From assembly GCA_041277045.1 (NCBI GenBank), contig JBGFSY010000002.1:682001-746000 (forward strand): a DNA stretch of 64,000 nt, read 5' to 3'. A program made the position numbers and the translations under genes. Each line of letters starts with the position of its first letter. Within the stretch, counting starts at the first letter, position 1. The stretch is from Reddybacter sp041277045 (GTDB taxonomy: Bacteria; Pseudomonadota; Gammaproteobacteria; Pseudomonadales; Porticoccaceae). Below the pieces are notes generated by a model. That model worked only from the letters and a program-made list of their open reading frames with translations, had not been told where the DNA came from and made no database searches. Shown here one piece after another: positions 44,663-54,102 of this stretch.

Positions 44663-45400
44663 ATGGCATCACTTCTCTCCATTGATACATCCAGCACTTG
44701 TTGTTCTGTTGCATTAAGTATTGATGATAAGCAACTGATTAAGCGGACCGATACGCCTCGAGAGCACGTTCGCTTAGTATTGCCGATGATTGATGAGTTA
44801 CTTAGTGACGCGTCGATTAAACTTTCTGCTTTAGATGCAATAGCGTTTACTCATGGCCCTGGATCTTTCACAGGATTGCGTATTGGTTTTGGTGTTGTAC
44901 AGGGTTTGGCCTTTGGTGCTGATCTTCCGGTCATTGCGCTTTCTACGTTACGAGTTATGGCCCAAAGAGCCATTCGCTTAACGAGCCCCGCGACTAAATG
45001 CGCAATCATTCCCGCTATTGATGCGCGTATGGGTGAGTTGTACTGGGGCTTTTATAGGCAAGTGGATGGACTTGCTCAGCCAATAGAACCCGATGCCCTC
45101 TGTCCACAACAGGGTATCTATCTCCAATCATTTGATGAGGGCGCAGACCCAGGGCTAGCAAATATCACGTCTTTCATCGGTGTGGGTGATGGCTGGCAAT
45201 ATAAGCCGGAGCTGAGTAGAGCTAATGATGTGCTCGAATTGAGCGCTATCTATGAAAATATAGGACCGGACGCAGAAGACATCCTTCCTTTGGCCATCGC
45301 AGCTTTTCAAGCGGGGCGAGTGGCTGGGATAGAAGATGTAGAGCCTGTTTATTTGCGTAATACGATTAGCTGGAAAAAGCGTCAACGTTTAAGAACATAG
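44663..45400 (+). CDS. tsaB: tRNA threonylcarbamoyladenosine protein TsaB
   Basis: Part of the TsaBDE complex that makes t6A37 in tRNA. ASKHA fold: LLSIDTSSTCCSVAL at the N-terminus, THGPGSFTGLRIGFGVVQGLAFG as the family signature (near residue 67). 245 residues. Non-catalytic partner of TsaD, which is not in the window. uppP follows 31 bases later. Confidence 0.93.
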   Translation: MASLLSIDTSSTCCSVALSIDDKQLIKRTDTPREHVRLVLPMIDELLSDASIKLSALDAIAFTHGPGSFTGLRIGFGVVQGLAFGADLPVIALSTLRVMAQRAIRLTSPATKCAIIPAIDARMGELYWGFYRQVDGLAQPIEPDALCPQQGIYLQSFDEGADPGLANITSFIGVGDGWQYKPELSRANDVLELSAIYENIGPDAEDILPLAIAAFQAGRVAGIEDVEPVYLRNTISWKKRQRLRT

Positions 45401-45431
45401 TTTTTAGTAAAAAGTCATCACGAGCGAATGT

Positions 45432-46241
45432 ATGGAAACAACCCAGGTTTTTTTTCTGGCTATTATTCAAGGTCTTACTGAATACTTGCCGATTTCTAGT
45501 TCAGCCCATTTAATTCTACCTTCTCAATTACTCGGTTGGCCGGATCAGGGACTCGCCTTTGATGTGGCTGTTCACATCGGCTCGCTACTGGCCGTTTGTA
45601 CCTACTTTCGTCACGAACTTCAGCTTATTTTCAGTAGTTGTTGGGCTCAGTTATTTCAAGGCCAAAGTAACGAACATAGTCGCCTGGGTTGGTTATTAAT
45701 ATTTGGCACCATCCCTGTTGGCCTTGCGGGCCTGTTGTTTGACGATTTTATTGAGAACCACCTCCGCTCTATTATGGTGATAGCCTTAACTACGATTATC
45801 TTCGGTTTATTACTCGGGCTAGTTGATAAAAAGGGATCTCAGCAATTAACAATGGAACAAATGGGTTGGCGTTCTGCCATGCTGATAGGGCTGTCCCAGG
45901 CTTTAGCATTAATACCCGGTACCTCTCGATCTGGCATTACTATCACGGCAGCTTTGGCACTGGGTTATGACCGCCAAAGCGCTGCGCGTTTCTCCTTTCT
46001 ACTCGCCATCCCCGTTATTATTCTCAGTGGAGGTTATAAAGGGCTACAACTTTTTGGAGAGCATAACTCTGTCGTCTGGGGTGATATTTTACTCGGTGTC
46101 GGGCTTTCAGCGGTGACGGCATTTATGTGTATCCACTTTTTTCTCGCGCTGGTAAATCGCATTGGTATGATGCCCTTTGTTTGGTATCGGCTAATTCTTG
46201 GTGGCTATTTATGTACCTTGTTAATTAATGGCACTAGTTAA
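45432..46241 (+). CDS. uppP: Undecaprenyl-diphosphatase
   Basis: Integral membrane phosphatase recycling the lipid carrier for peptidoglycan and other glycans; confers bacitracin tolerance when abundant. Signature motifs GLTEYLPISSSAHLI and IPGTSRSGITITAAL; about eight membrane segments. 269 residues (E. coli 273). Confidence 0.96.
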   Translation: METTQVFFLAIIQGLTEYLPISSSAHLILPSQLLGWPDQGLAFDVAVHIGSLLAVCTYFRHELQLIFSSCWAQLFQGQSNEHSRLGWLLIFGTIPVGLAGLLFDDFIENHLRSIMVIALTTIIFGLLLGLVDKKGSQQLTMEQMGWRSAMLIGLSQALALIPGTSRSGITITAALALGYDRQSAARFSFLLAIPVIILSGGYKGLQLFGEHNSVVWGDILLGVGLSAVTAFMCIHFFLALVNRIGMMPFVWYRLILGGYLCTLLINGTS

Positions 46242-46277
46242 GCCGCTAGAATATTGAAGAAAACGGGAGTCAGCATA

Positions 46278-47162
46278 GTGAAGCAAAAAGTAGCCTTTCT
46301 CGGCCTTGGGGTAATGGGTTATCCCATGGCAGGTCATTTAAGTACTAAAGGTTTTGATGTCACGGTATACAACCGAACTGCTGACAGAGCTTTAAGCTGG
46401 GTTAGTGAGTTTGGTGGTCAAGTTGCCGCCACGCCTGCTCAAGCTGCCGCTGAGGCCGATATCGTCTTCGCCTGCGTGGGGCGGGATGAGGATGTCCGCG
46501 ACATAACCACAGGGCACCAAGGCGCGTTTGAATCCCTGGGGCAAGGCGCTATCTTTGTTGACCACACCACCACCTCGGCTGCTTTGGCCCGGGAATTGGC
46601 TGAGGAATGTCAGGAGCGTGGTTTTCACTTTATTGATGCGCCCGTTTCCGGTGGCCAACAGGGTGCAGAAAAGGGTTGTTTAACCGTGATGTGTGGTGGT
46701 GATGAGAAAATTTTTCCTCAGGTAGTCCCTGTCATTGAAAGCTATGCACAAACCGTAAAGTTACTCGGTTCAGCGGGGAGTGGACAGCTGTGCAAAATGG
46801 TTAATCAAATCTGTATTGCGGGTTTAGTACAGGGTCTGGCTGAAGGCCTGCACTTCGCTCAATCGTCTGGACTCGATGCCGAGCAGGTTATTGAAGTTAT
46901 ATCCAAAGGTGCCGCACAATCTTGGCAAATGGAAAACCGCCATAAAACCATGTTGGCAAACGAATTTGAACACGGTTTCGCCGTCGACTGGATGCGTAAA
47001 GATCTCGACATTGTTTTACAGGAAGCCGAGCGCAATGGTTCGCAATTGCCGGTGACTGCCTTGGTCGATAAGTTCTATGCAGAAGTTCAAGCCGCCGGAG
47101 GAGGGCGCTGGGACACATCCAGTCTATTGACACGTTTACAGAATAAAAAATATTCCGAGTAG
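46278..47162 (+). CDS. Beta-hydroxyacid dehydrogenase (3-hydroxyisobutyrate dehydrogenase family)
   Basis: NAD(P)-dependent dehydrogenase: Rossmann motif FLGLGVMGYPMAGHL, substrate signature FIDAPVSGGQQGAEKG, catalytic lysine in GQLCKMVNQICIAG, and cofactor helix KDLDIVLQEAERNG. Possible substrates include 3-hydroxyisobutyrate, tartronate semialdehyde or succinic semialdehyde; the sequence alone does not decide. 294 residues from the GTG at 46278 with GGAG upstream; a TTG at 46254 is less likely. Confidence 0.88.
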   Translation: MKQKVAFLGLGVMGYPMAGHLSTKGFDVTVYNRTADRALSWVSEFGGQVAATPAQAAAEADIVFACVGRDEDVRDITTGHQGAFESLGQGAIFVDHTTTSAALARELAEECQERGFHFIDAPVSGGQQGAEKGCLTVMCGGDEKIFPQVVPVIESYAQTVKLLGSAGSGQLCKMVNQICIAGLVQGLAEGLHFAQSSGLDAEQVIEVISKGAAQSWQMENRHKTMLANEFEHGFAVDWMRKDLDIVLQEAERNGSQLPVTALVDKFYAEVQAAGGGRWDTSSLLTRLQNKKYSE

Positions 47163-47176
47163 TCATTGGCCTAGGT

Positions 47177-48496
47177 ATGAGCATAGTGAAAAATCAAGAT
47201 AGTTTTAACGACCAGTTATTAGCCTTTTTAAAGGCTTCCCCGAGTCCCTTCCATGCGGTTGAGCAAATGGCCCAACGCCTGGATGAGGCCGGTTTTGAAT
47301 ATCTCCCCGAGCAGGATAAGTGGTCAATAGAGGCTGATGGCCGCTATTACACCACCCGCAATGGCTCATCAATTATTGCCTTCACCGCCGGTGATTTTAG
47401 CCAGGGCATACGCATGGTTGGTGCCCACACCGACAGCCCTTGTTTAATGGTTAAACCCCAGCCGGAAAAAATCAAAAACTACCTGCAAGTCGGTGTAGAG
47501 GTTTACGGTGGTGCCCTGTTAAACCCCTGGTTCGACCGAGACCTGTCCCTGGCAGGGCGAGTGATTTATCGCGACAAGGCAAGTGGTGAGTTGAAGCAAA
47601 GCCTGCTCGATTTTTCTCGGGCGATAGCGACTATCCCCAATTTGGCAATCCACCTTGATCGTGAAGCGAATAAAAATCGTACGGTTAATCCACAGACTGA
47701 TATTCCACCGATTTTATGTACCCTGCACGAGCAGCGCAGCCGTGACTTTCGCGAGTTGTTAGCAGTAGAATTATTGGCACAAAACCCCCAGCTTGGCCAT
47801 GATGCCGAAGCCATCAGTGTGCTCGATTATGAGTTGTGTTTTTACGATACCCAGCCTCCAGCTATTATTGGCCTGCATAACGATTTTATTGCCTCGGCGC
47901 GGCTCGATAATTTACTCAGTTGTTTTACTGGCTTACAGGCGTTGTTGTCGGCCGATGGTCAGCAGGCAAATCTACTTGTCTGTACTGATCACGAAGAGGT
48001 CGGCAGTGCTTCCGCTTGCGGTGCGCAGGGACCAATGTTGGCATCCGTACTAGAGCGCTTGTTGCCCTCTGTCTGTGAGCGCACGCGCTGCATTACTCGC
48101 TCATTTATGGTGTCGGCGGATAATGCTCACGGCATACATCCTAATTATCCCAGTAAGCACGATGCCAACCACGGCCCGCTTCTTAATGGCGGCCCGGTGA
48201 TTAAAATTAATGCCAATCAGCGCTATGCCACAAACAGTATAACGGCAGCACTTTTCCGCGACTTATGCGACCGGGCAGATGTGCCCGTGCAGAGCTTTGT
48301 TACCCGAACAGATCTGGGTTGTGGCAGCACCATCGGCCCCATTACTGCCAGTGAAATTGGTGTCCCGACTCTCGATGTCGGTGTGCCGACCTTCGCCATG
48401 CATTCGATTAGAGAACTTGCCGGCAGCGATGATGCCTGGTCACTATTTAAAGTCCTGCGCCTACTTTACGAACAGCCAGAAGCAGTTTGTGTTTAG
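47177..48496 (+). CDS. M18 family aminopeptidase
   Basis: Two-zinc aminopeptidase of the aspartyl aminopeptidase family (ApeB/DNPEP-like), acting on N-terminal acidic residues in related enzymes. Zinc and catalytic motifs: GAHTDSPCLMVKP, SARLDNLLSC, DHEEVGSAS and SADNAHGIHPNYPSKHD. 439 residues, standard. 14 bases after the dehydrogenase gene, so probably co-transcribed. Confidence 0.92.
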   Translation: MSIVKNQDSFNDQLLAFLKASPSPFHAVEQMAQRLDEAGFEYLPEQDKWSIEADGRYYTTRNGSSIIAFTAGDFSQGIRMVGAHTDSPCLMVKPQPEKIKNYLQVGVEVYGGALLNPWFDRDLSLAGRVIYRDKASGELKQSLLDFSRAIATIPNLAIHLDREANKNRTVNPQTDIPPILCTLHEQRSRDFRELLAVELLAQNPQLGHDAEAISVLDYELCFYDTQPPAIIGLHNDFIASARLDNLLSCFTGLQALLSADGQQANLLVCTDHEEVGSASACGAQGPMLASVLERLLPSVCERTRCITRSFMVSADNAHGIHPNYPSKHDANHGPLLNGGPVIKINANQRYATNSITAALFRDLCDRADVPVQSFVTRTDLGCGSTIGPITASEIGVPTLDVGVPTFAMHSIRELAGSDDAWSLFKVLRLLYEQPEAVCV

Positions 48497-48561
48497 CCAC
48501 CACTGATCAGAAATCACTACAGAAAATCTACGTTTTTCATGCATAAAATAAGGGATAAATA

Positions 48562-49323
48562 ATGCGATTAGCAGGAAAAGTAGCACTAATAACCGGAGCC
48601 GGTGGCCCCATGGGCATGGGCGTGGCAAAGCGTTTTGCCGAAGAGGGCGCCTCCCTCATTATGAGTGATATCTCGGGAACACGCTTGGCTCAAGGAGTGG
48701 CAGAAGTCGAGTCTTCACTCGTCCCCGGTGCCTCGATTTTTTCCCAAAAAGGTAGCGTATTGGTTGAGGCCGAGGTCGATGCCCTGCTCGAAGGCGCCCT
48801 CAAGCAATTCGAGCAAGTGGACATTATTATCAATGTTGTGGGTGGTTTATTTCTCGATGCCCGCTACACCCCGGTGCTGGAAGTACAGGAAGAGCGCTGG
48901 GATATGTGTTTTACGGTGAATATGAAGGGTATTTTCTACCTCACCCGCAAGTTGGCGCCGGGTATGCTGGCGCGCAATTACGGCAAGATTGTTAATGTCT
49001 CCTCCGTTGAATACTGCGGGGCAGCGGGCCACGCTGACTACGCTGCAGCCAAAGCCGGTGTGACTTCTTTAACGCGCAGCCTAGCCGAAGAGCTTGCGCC
49101 AAATATCAATGTCAATTGCATAGCGCCGGGCATTATCCGCACCTTGGCGATTCGCGATGTCGGTGAAGATGTGGCGAAGGCATTTGCTGAGAAAAACCTG
49201 CTCAAGCGTATGGGTGAGCCGGAAGATATTGCCAACACGGCACTGTTTCTTGCCAGCGACGAATCTAGCTATATCACTGGTGTTACCATTCCCGTCTCTG
49301 GTGGACTCTGGCCGGCACTGTAG
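48562..49323 (+). CDS. SDR family oxidoreductase (FabG-like)
   Basis: NAD(P)-dependent short-chain dehydrogenase: cofactor loop ITGAGGPMGMGVA (a variant of TGxxxGxG), NVVGG in place of NNAG, catalytic Ser in NVSSVEYCG and YxxxK as DYAAAKAG. 253 residues. The NVVGG and GGPMGMG variants distance it from FabG itself; more like catabolic alcohol/3-hydroxyacyl dehydrogenases. Monocistronic with terminator at 49344-49391. Confidence 0.85.
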   Translation: MRLAGKVALITGAGGPMGMGVAKRFAEEGASLIMSDISGTRLAQGVAEVESSLVPGASIFSQKGSVLVEAEVDALLEGALKQFEQVDIIINVVGGLFLDARYTPVLEVQEERWDMCFTVNMKGIFYLTRKLAPGMLARNYGKIVNVSSVEYCGAAGHADYAAAKAGVTSLTRSLAEELAPNINVNCIAPGIIRTLAIRDVGEDVAKAFAEKNLLKRMGEPEDIANTALFLASDESSYITGVTIPVSGGLWPAL

Positions 49324-49343
49324 TGTTTAGTAGCGCTGTAGCG

Positions 49344-49391
49344 TCGATTGTTCGGCCGTTCTGTTTCAAGGGTGGTCGAACAATCGATTTT
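49344..49391 (+). terminator. Rho-independent terminator after the SDR gene
   Basis: Perfect 11-bp arms TCGATTGTTCG and CGAACAATCGA with a 22-base loop, followed by TTTT. Confidence 0.65.
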
Positions 49392-49545
49392 CTAGAACCG
49401 CCAATCTGAATTTTCCCAGCAAGTACCTCCTTTTTTCTATCGATTAATTCTATGGCTTTGTACTATCGTCACTTATTGTTGTCGATAGAGTAGTGCGGGC
49501 GCAGCAATTTCGTTAAAATACGCCGTTTTTAGGCGACGTAATCCG

Positions 49546-50644
49546 ATGCTCGAAGTTAATCCCATCAGAAATACTCTGGCCGACCTGCAAGCGCGAACCG
49601 ACGTGCTCAGGGGGTATCTTTGACTATGTCGAGAAGAAAGACCGCCTTACCGAAGTAGAACTGGAACTCGCCGTCCCCGAAGTATGGAATGACCCCGCCC
49701 GTGCTCAGGCCCTGGGTAAAGAGCGGGCCGCCCTCGAATTGGTGGTTGAGACCATTGAGTCCCTCGACAGCGGTGTCGCAGAGAATAGCGAGCTGCTCGA
49801 AATGGCCGCCGAAGAGGACGATACGGACACCCTGGCTGACGTCGAGTCGGATGTTGCCAGCTTGACTGCACGCCTCGAAATTCTTGAGTTTCGCCGCATG
49901 TTCTCCGGTGAGATGGATGCTAACAGTGCCTACCTCGACATCCAGGCCGGTTCCGGTGGCACCGAAGCTCAGGACTGGGCCGAAATGCTATTGCGTATGT
50001 ACCTTCGCTGGGGTGAGCATAAGGGCTTTAAGGTTGAGCTGATCGAAGCTTCTGCCGGTGATGTTGCCGGCATCAAAAGTGCCACTGTGCACTTTCAGGG
50101 TGACTATGCCTTTGGTTGGCTGCGCACCGAGACCGGCGTACATCGCCTGGTACGCAAGTCCCCCTTTGACTCGGGTAGTCGTCGTCATACGTCTTTTTCA
50201 GCCGTCTTTGTCTCGCCCGAGATTGACGATGATATTGAAATTGAAGTCAGTAAAAGTGAGGTGCGCGAAGATACGTATCGCGCCAGTGGTGCCGGTGGTC
50301 AGCACGTTAACAAAACCGACTCGGCGGTACGCTTAACTCACTTGCCCTCGGGCACAGTGGTGCAGTGTCAAAACCAGCGCTCTCAGCATCAAAACCGTGA
50401 CAACTGCTGGAAAATGCTGAAAGCGAAGCTTTATGAGCTAGAAGAATTACGCCGTAAAGAAAGTGCCCAGGTGGTGGAAGACAATAAATCGGATATCGGT
50501 TGGGGCAGTCAGATACGCTCCTACGTGCTCGATGATTCGCGCATTAAAGACCTGCGCACCAATATTGAAACCCACAATACCCAGCAAATGCTCGATGGCG
50601 ACATCGATAAATTTCTCGAAGCCAGTTTGAAGGCGGGGCTTTAA
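49546..50644 (+). CDS. prfB: Peptide chain release factor 2 (programmed +1 frameshift)
   Basis: Recognises UGA and UAA stops and releases the chain. The first 25 codons (MLEVNPIRNTLADLQ...) end at the in-frame TGA at 49621. The context AGGGGGTATCTTTGAC is the classic RF2 autoregulatory site: internal Shine-Dalgarno-like AGGGGG, slippery CTT and UGA. A +1 shift skips base 49621 and continues as DYVEKKDRLTEVE to 50644, giving 365 residues, exactly the E. coli length. Specificity motif SPF (VRKSPFDSG) and catalytic GGQ (SGAGGQHVNKTD) are present. lysS follows. Confidence 0.97.
49608..49624 (+). promoter_or_regulatory. RF2 programmed frameshift site
   Basis: CAGGGGGTATCTTTGAC: Shine-Dalgarno-like AGGGGG three bases before the slippery CTT, then UGA C. 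Low RF2 makes ribosomes pause at UGA and slip +1, so RF2 controls its own level. Confidence 0.95.
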
Positions 50645-50712
50645 GCCGCTGTTTACAATTATTTAGCTAATTTTTCGCTCCAACACGTACGACCAAACCT
50701 CGGAATATCCCC

Positions 50713-52197
50713 ATGAGTAAAGAACAATCCCAGCCCGTCGATGAAAACAAGCTGATTGCCGAGCGCCGTAGCAAACTGGCTGCCATCCGCGAGAAAGGCC
50801 AGGCCTTTCCCAATGAATTTCGTCGCGAGGATTTTGCCAATAAGCTTCAGGAAGAATTTGCAGAACAAACGAAAGAAGAGCTGGAAACTTTGGGCCATCA
50901 AACCAGTGTTGCCGGTCGTGTTATGGCCAAGCGCGGGCCCTTTATGGTGCTGCAGGATGTCTCTGGCACGATTCAGCTCTACGCCGACAAAACCACTCAG
51001 AAGGATATTCGCGAGCGTTGGGGCCACTGGGATGTCGGTGATCTGGTCGGTGTGCGTGGCACATTACACCGCTCCGGGCGCGGCGACCTCTATGTCAACC
51101 TCGAAGAATACGATCTACTGACCAAGTCACTGCGACCGCTGCCGGAAAAATTTCACGGCCTTGCCGATCAGGAAATACGCTATCGCCAGCGTTATGTCGA
51201 TTTAATCGTCAACGAAGAGTCGCGCAATGTGTTTCGTTTGCGCTCAAAAATTGTCGATTTTATTCGCCACTATTTGAATCAGCGTGACTTTATGGAAGTC
51301 GAAACACCGATGATGCAGCTCATCCCCGGCGGCGCCACGGCTCGACCTTTCGAGACTTTTCACAATGCCCTCGACCAGCCCATGTTCCTGCGTGTGGCAC
51401 CGGAGCTTTATTTAAAAAGGCTGGTGGTCGGTGGTTTCGAGCGGGTGTTTGAAATTAATCGCAACTTCCGTAACGAGGGACTGTCGACGCGACACAACCC
51501 CGAATTCACCATGCTCGAATTTTATCAGGCCTACGCCGATTACCGCGACCTGATGGATTTAACGGAAGATATGCTGCGCCACTTGTGTGAAGAAGTACTG
51601 GGCACCAGCAAAGTAACGTATCAGGGCAGTGAGTTTGACTTTGCTCAGCCTTTTGATCGCTATACCGTGGTTGAATCTATTTTGCACTTTAACCCCGACC
51701 TGGCATTAGCGGATATCGACAGCCTTGAGAGCGCTACAAAAATTGCCGAGGGTTTGGGTATTCCTCTTAAAGAAATCTGGGGTTTGGGTAAAATTCAGAT
51801 TGAGATATTTGAGAAAACCGTTGAGCACCGTCTCGATAATCCCACCTTTATTACGGCTTATCCGACCGAGGTTTCACCCCTGGCACGACGCAATGACAAT
51901 GACCCTTTTGTCACCGACCGCTTTGAGTTTTTTGTCGGCGGTCGCGAGATCGCCAATGGTTTTTCTGAGTTAAATGACTCCGAAGATCAGGCCGAGCGTT
52001 TTCTCGAGCAAGTGAAGGAAAAAGACTCCGGCGACGATGAAGCCATGCACTATGACGCAGACTATGTGCGCGCCCTGGAGTACGGTCTACCACCGACAGC
52101 GGGCGAGGGCATCGGTATCGACCGTTTGGTGATGCTGCTTACCGACGCACCATCCATTCGCGATGTCTTGCTTTTCCCCCATATGCGCGCCGAATAA
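50713..52197 (+). CDS. lysS: Lysyl-tRNA synthetase (class II)
   Basis: Charges tRNA-Lys. N-terminal OB-fold anticodon domain (VAGRVMAKRGPFMVLQD), class II motif 2 FRNEGLSTRHNPEFTMLE and motif 3 GEGIGIDRLVMLLTD. 494 residues. 68 bases after prfB, the usual prfB-lysS pairing. Confidence 0.97.
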   Translation: MSKEQSQPVDENKLIAERRSKLAAIREKGQAFPNEFRREDFANKLQEEFAEQTKEELETLGHQTSVAGRVMAKRGPFMVLQDVSGTIQLYADKTTQKDIRERWGHWDVGDLVGVRGTLHRSGRGDLYVNLEEYDLLTKSLRPLPEKFHGLADQEIRYRQRYVDLIVNEESRNVFRLRSKIVDFIRHYLNQRDFMEVETPMMQLIPGGATARPFETFHNALDQPMFLRVAPELYLKRLVVGGFERVFEINRNFRNEGLSTRHNPEFTMLEFYQAYADYRDLMDLTEDMLRHLCEEVLGTSKVTYQGSEFDFAQPFDRYTVVESILHFNPDLALADIDSLESATKIAEGLGIPLKEIWGLGKIQIEIFEKTVEHRLDNPTFITAYPTEVSPLARRNDNDPFVTDRFEFFVGGREIANGFSELNDSEDQAERFLEQVKEKDSGDDEAMHYDADYVRALEYGLPPTAGEGIGIDRLVMLLTDAPSIRDVLLFPHMRAE

Positions 52198-52215
52198 TTT
52201 GTTGGCGATAGTTCT

Positions 52216-52908
52216 GTGTTAAACGATAAAAAAGGAGGCATTCAATTGGATGCCTCCTGGCTTGCCGTATTGGGCGATGAGTTTGATAAACCCTATATGC
52301 AAAGCCTTAAAGCCTTTCTTGTTGACGAGAAAGCCAAAGGTAAAGCCATTTTTCCGGTTAGTCAGCGCTGGTTTGCCGCTTTTAATAGCACGCCCTTCGA
52401 ACGGGTTAAGGTAGTGATTCTCGGGCAGGATCCCTATCACGGGCCAGCACAGGCCCACGGTTTATGTTTTTCTGTACCTCCAGATATTAAAGTTCCACCT
52501 TCACTGGTGAATATTTATAAAGAGCTGGTTACTGACCTCGATATTCCCATGCCCAACCACGGCTGTCTTGAGCACTGGGCACAGCAGGGCGTGTTATTAC
52601 TGAATGCGACCTTGACGGTTGAAAATAGGCAGGCCGGTTCGCACCAAAATAAAGGTTGGGAGACGTTTACCAACCGCGCAATACAAGTATTAAATGAACA
52701 GCGTGAAGGCCTGGTTTTTATTTTATGGGGCGCTTACGCACAAAAAAAAGGCGCCTTTATCGATGCTCAGCGTCACTTAATTATTCAGTCGCCACACCCT
52801 TCACCACTATCGGCTTATCGTGGTTTTTTTGGTAGTCGGCCCTTTTCTCAAACCAATACGTATTTAAAATCTAGCAATAAAAAAGCCATCGACTGGCAGC
52901 TTACCTGA
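52216..52908 (+). CDS. ung: Uracil-DNA glycosylase
   Basis: Removes uracil from DNA in base excision repair. Water-activating motif GQDPYHGPAQAHGLCFSV (Asp) and leucine-loop motif HPSPLSAYRGFFG with the catalytic His. 230 residues (E. coli 229). The start is GTG at 52216 (MLNDKK). The end overlaps the upstream arm of the terminator serving the convergent CoA-transferase gene. Confidence 0.96.
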   Translation: MLNDKKGGIQLDASWLAVLGDEFDKPYMQSLKAFLVDEKAKGKAIFPVSQRWFAAFNSTPFERVKVVILGQDPYHGPAQAHGLCFSVPPDIKVPPSLVNIYKELVTDLDIPMPNHGCLEHWAQQGVLLLNATLTVENRQAGSHQNKGWETFTNRAIQVLNEQREGLVFILWGAYAQKKGAFIDAQRHLIIQSPHPSPLSAYRGFFGSRPFSQTNTYLKSSNKKAIDWQLT

Positions 52909-52920
52909 CCATCGATGGCT
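52878..52920 (-). terminator. Terminator for the CoA-transferase gene, overlapping ung
   Basis: AGCCATCGA and TCGATGGCT form a 9-bp stem with a 19-base loop; on the minus strand it is followed by six Ts. One arm lies inside the last codons of ung (stop 52906-52908). Confidence 0.65.
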
Positions 52921-52950
52921 CTAGTATTGAGCACTTAAACGCTGAAGATT

Positions 52951-54102
52951 TTAAGCTTTGATGGCTCCAGAGGCTTTCAAAGCGGCAACCTTATCGGCAC
53001 TAATACCCCAGTCCGCCAGCACTTCATCGGTGTGAACACCCGTGTCAGGTGTAGGCGATTTAATAGAGGATGGTGTGGCACTAAAGCGTGGTGCTGGCGC
53101 TGGTTGCATAACCCCGTCAACTTCGACAAAAGAACCGCGCTCTTTATTGTGAGCATAGTCGGGCGCTTCGGCAAGGCTCAGTACGGGGGCAAAGCAGATA
53201 TCGGTATTCTCCATCAAGGCACACCACTCATCGCGGGTTTTGGTGAGGAATATTTCCTTAAACTTCTCCTTCATGGCAGGCCAGCTTTCACGCTCCATTT
53301 GTGCTGGCAGTGAGTCGGGGTCGAGGCCCAGTTTGTCGAGTAACATGGCGTAGAACTTGGTCTCGATAGAGCCAATAGAGACGTATTTTCCGTCGCGAGT
53401 TTCGTAAGTGTTGTAGAAGTGTGCGCCGCTGTCGAGAATGTTCGAAGCGCGTTCGTCGCTTTGATTGCCGCCAGCGTTCATGCCGTAGATAGAGGTCATC
53501 AACGACAGTGCGCCGTCGACCATGCCCGCATCAACCACCTGGCCTTTGCCTGAGTTCTTCACTTCATGCAGGGCGGCAAGTATACCGACGACAATAAACA
53601 TGGTGCCGCCGCCGAAATCGCCAACCAGATTAAGAGGTGGTGTTGGTGGTTCGTCATTACTTCTGCCGATGGCGTGTAGAGCACCTGAGAGGGCGATATA
53701 GTTGAGATCGTGGCCAGCACTTTTAGACAATGGGCCTTCCTGTCCCCAGCCTGTAACACGACCGAAGACTAGCTTGGGGTTGCGCTCCAGACAAACATCA
53801 GGGCCCATGCCCAAGCGCTCCATAACACCGGGGCGGAAGCCTTCAATTACGATATCCGCTTTATCAATGAGCTCAAGCAGAGCTTCAATGCCATCAGGGT
53901 TTTTCAGGTCAAGAGCGATAGACTTACGACCGCGACCCAAGAAGTTAAACTTCTTGGGCATGGGAATACCCAGGCCTGATGCGGTCAGGCGGTCGACTCT
54001 AATGACCTCGGCACCCATATCAGAAAGCATCATTGCCGCCATTGGCGCGGGGCCAATACCTGCAAGCTCAATCACTTTTAAACCCGTTAATGGACCACTC
54101 AT
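52951..54102 (-). CDS. Family III CoA-transferase / alpha-methylacyl-CoA racemase-like
   Basis: 383 residues of the CaiB/BaiF family. N-terminal GLKVIELAGIGPAPMAAMML and DMGAEVIRVDR are typical, and FGRVTGWGQEGPL and GHDLNYIALSGAL resemble alpha-methylacyl-CoA racemases, where the His after G, the Asp in GDFGGG and a later Glu form the active site. So racemisation of 2-methylacyl-CoA is likely, as in branched fatty acid or sterol side-chain oxidation. The start at 54102 fits AGGAG spacing better than the ATG two codons earlier. Divergent from an acyl-CoA dehydrogenase. Confidence 0.88.
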   Translation of the reverse strand: MSGPLTGLKVIELAGIGPAPMAAMMLSDMGAEVIRVDRLTASGLGIPMPKKFNFLGRGRKSIALDLKNPDGIEALLELIDKADIVIEGFRPGVMERLGMGPDVCLERNPKLVFGRVTGWGQEGPLSKSAGHDLNYIALSGALHAIGRSNDEPPTPPLNLVGDFGGGTMFIVVGILAALHEVKNSGKGQVVDAGMVDGALSLMTSIYGMNAGGNQSDERASNILDSGAHFYNTYETRDGKYVSIGSIETKFYAMLLDKLGLDPDSLPAQMERESWPAMKEKFKEIFLTKTRDEWCALMENTDICFAPVLSLAEAPDYAHNKERGSFVEVDGVMQPAPAPRFSATPSSIKSPTPDTGVHTDEVLADWGISADKVAALKASGAIKA

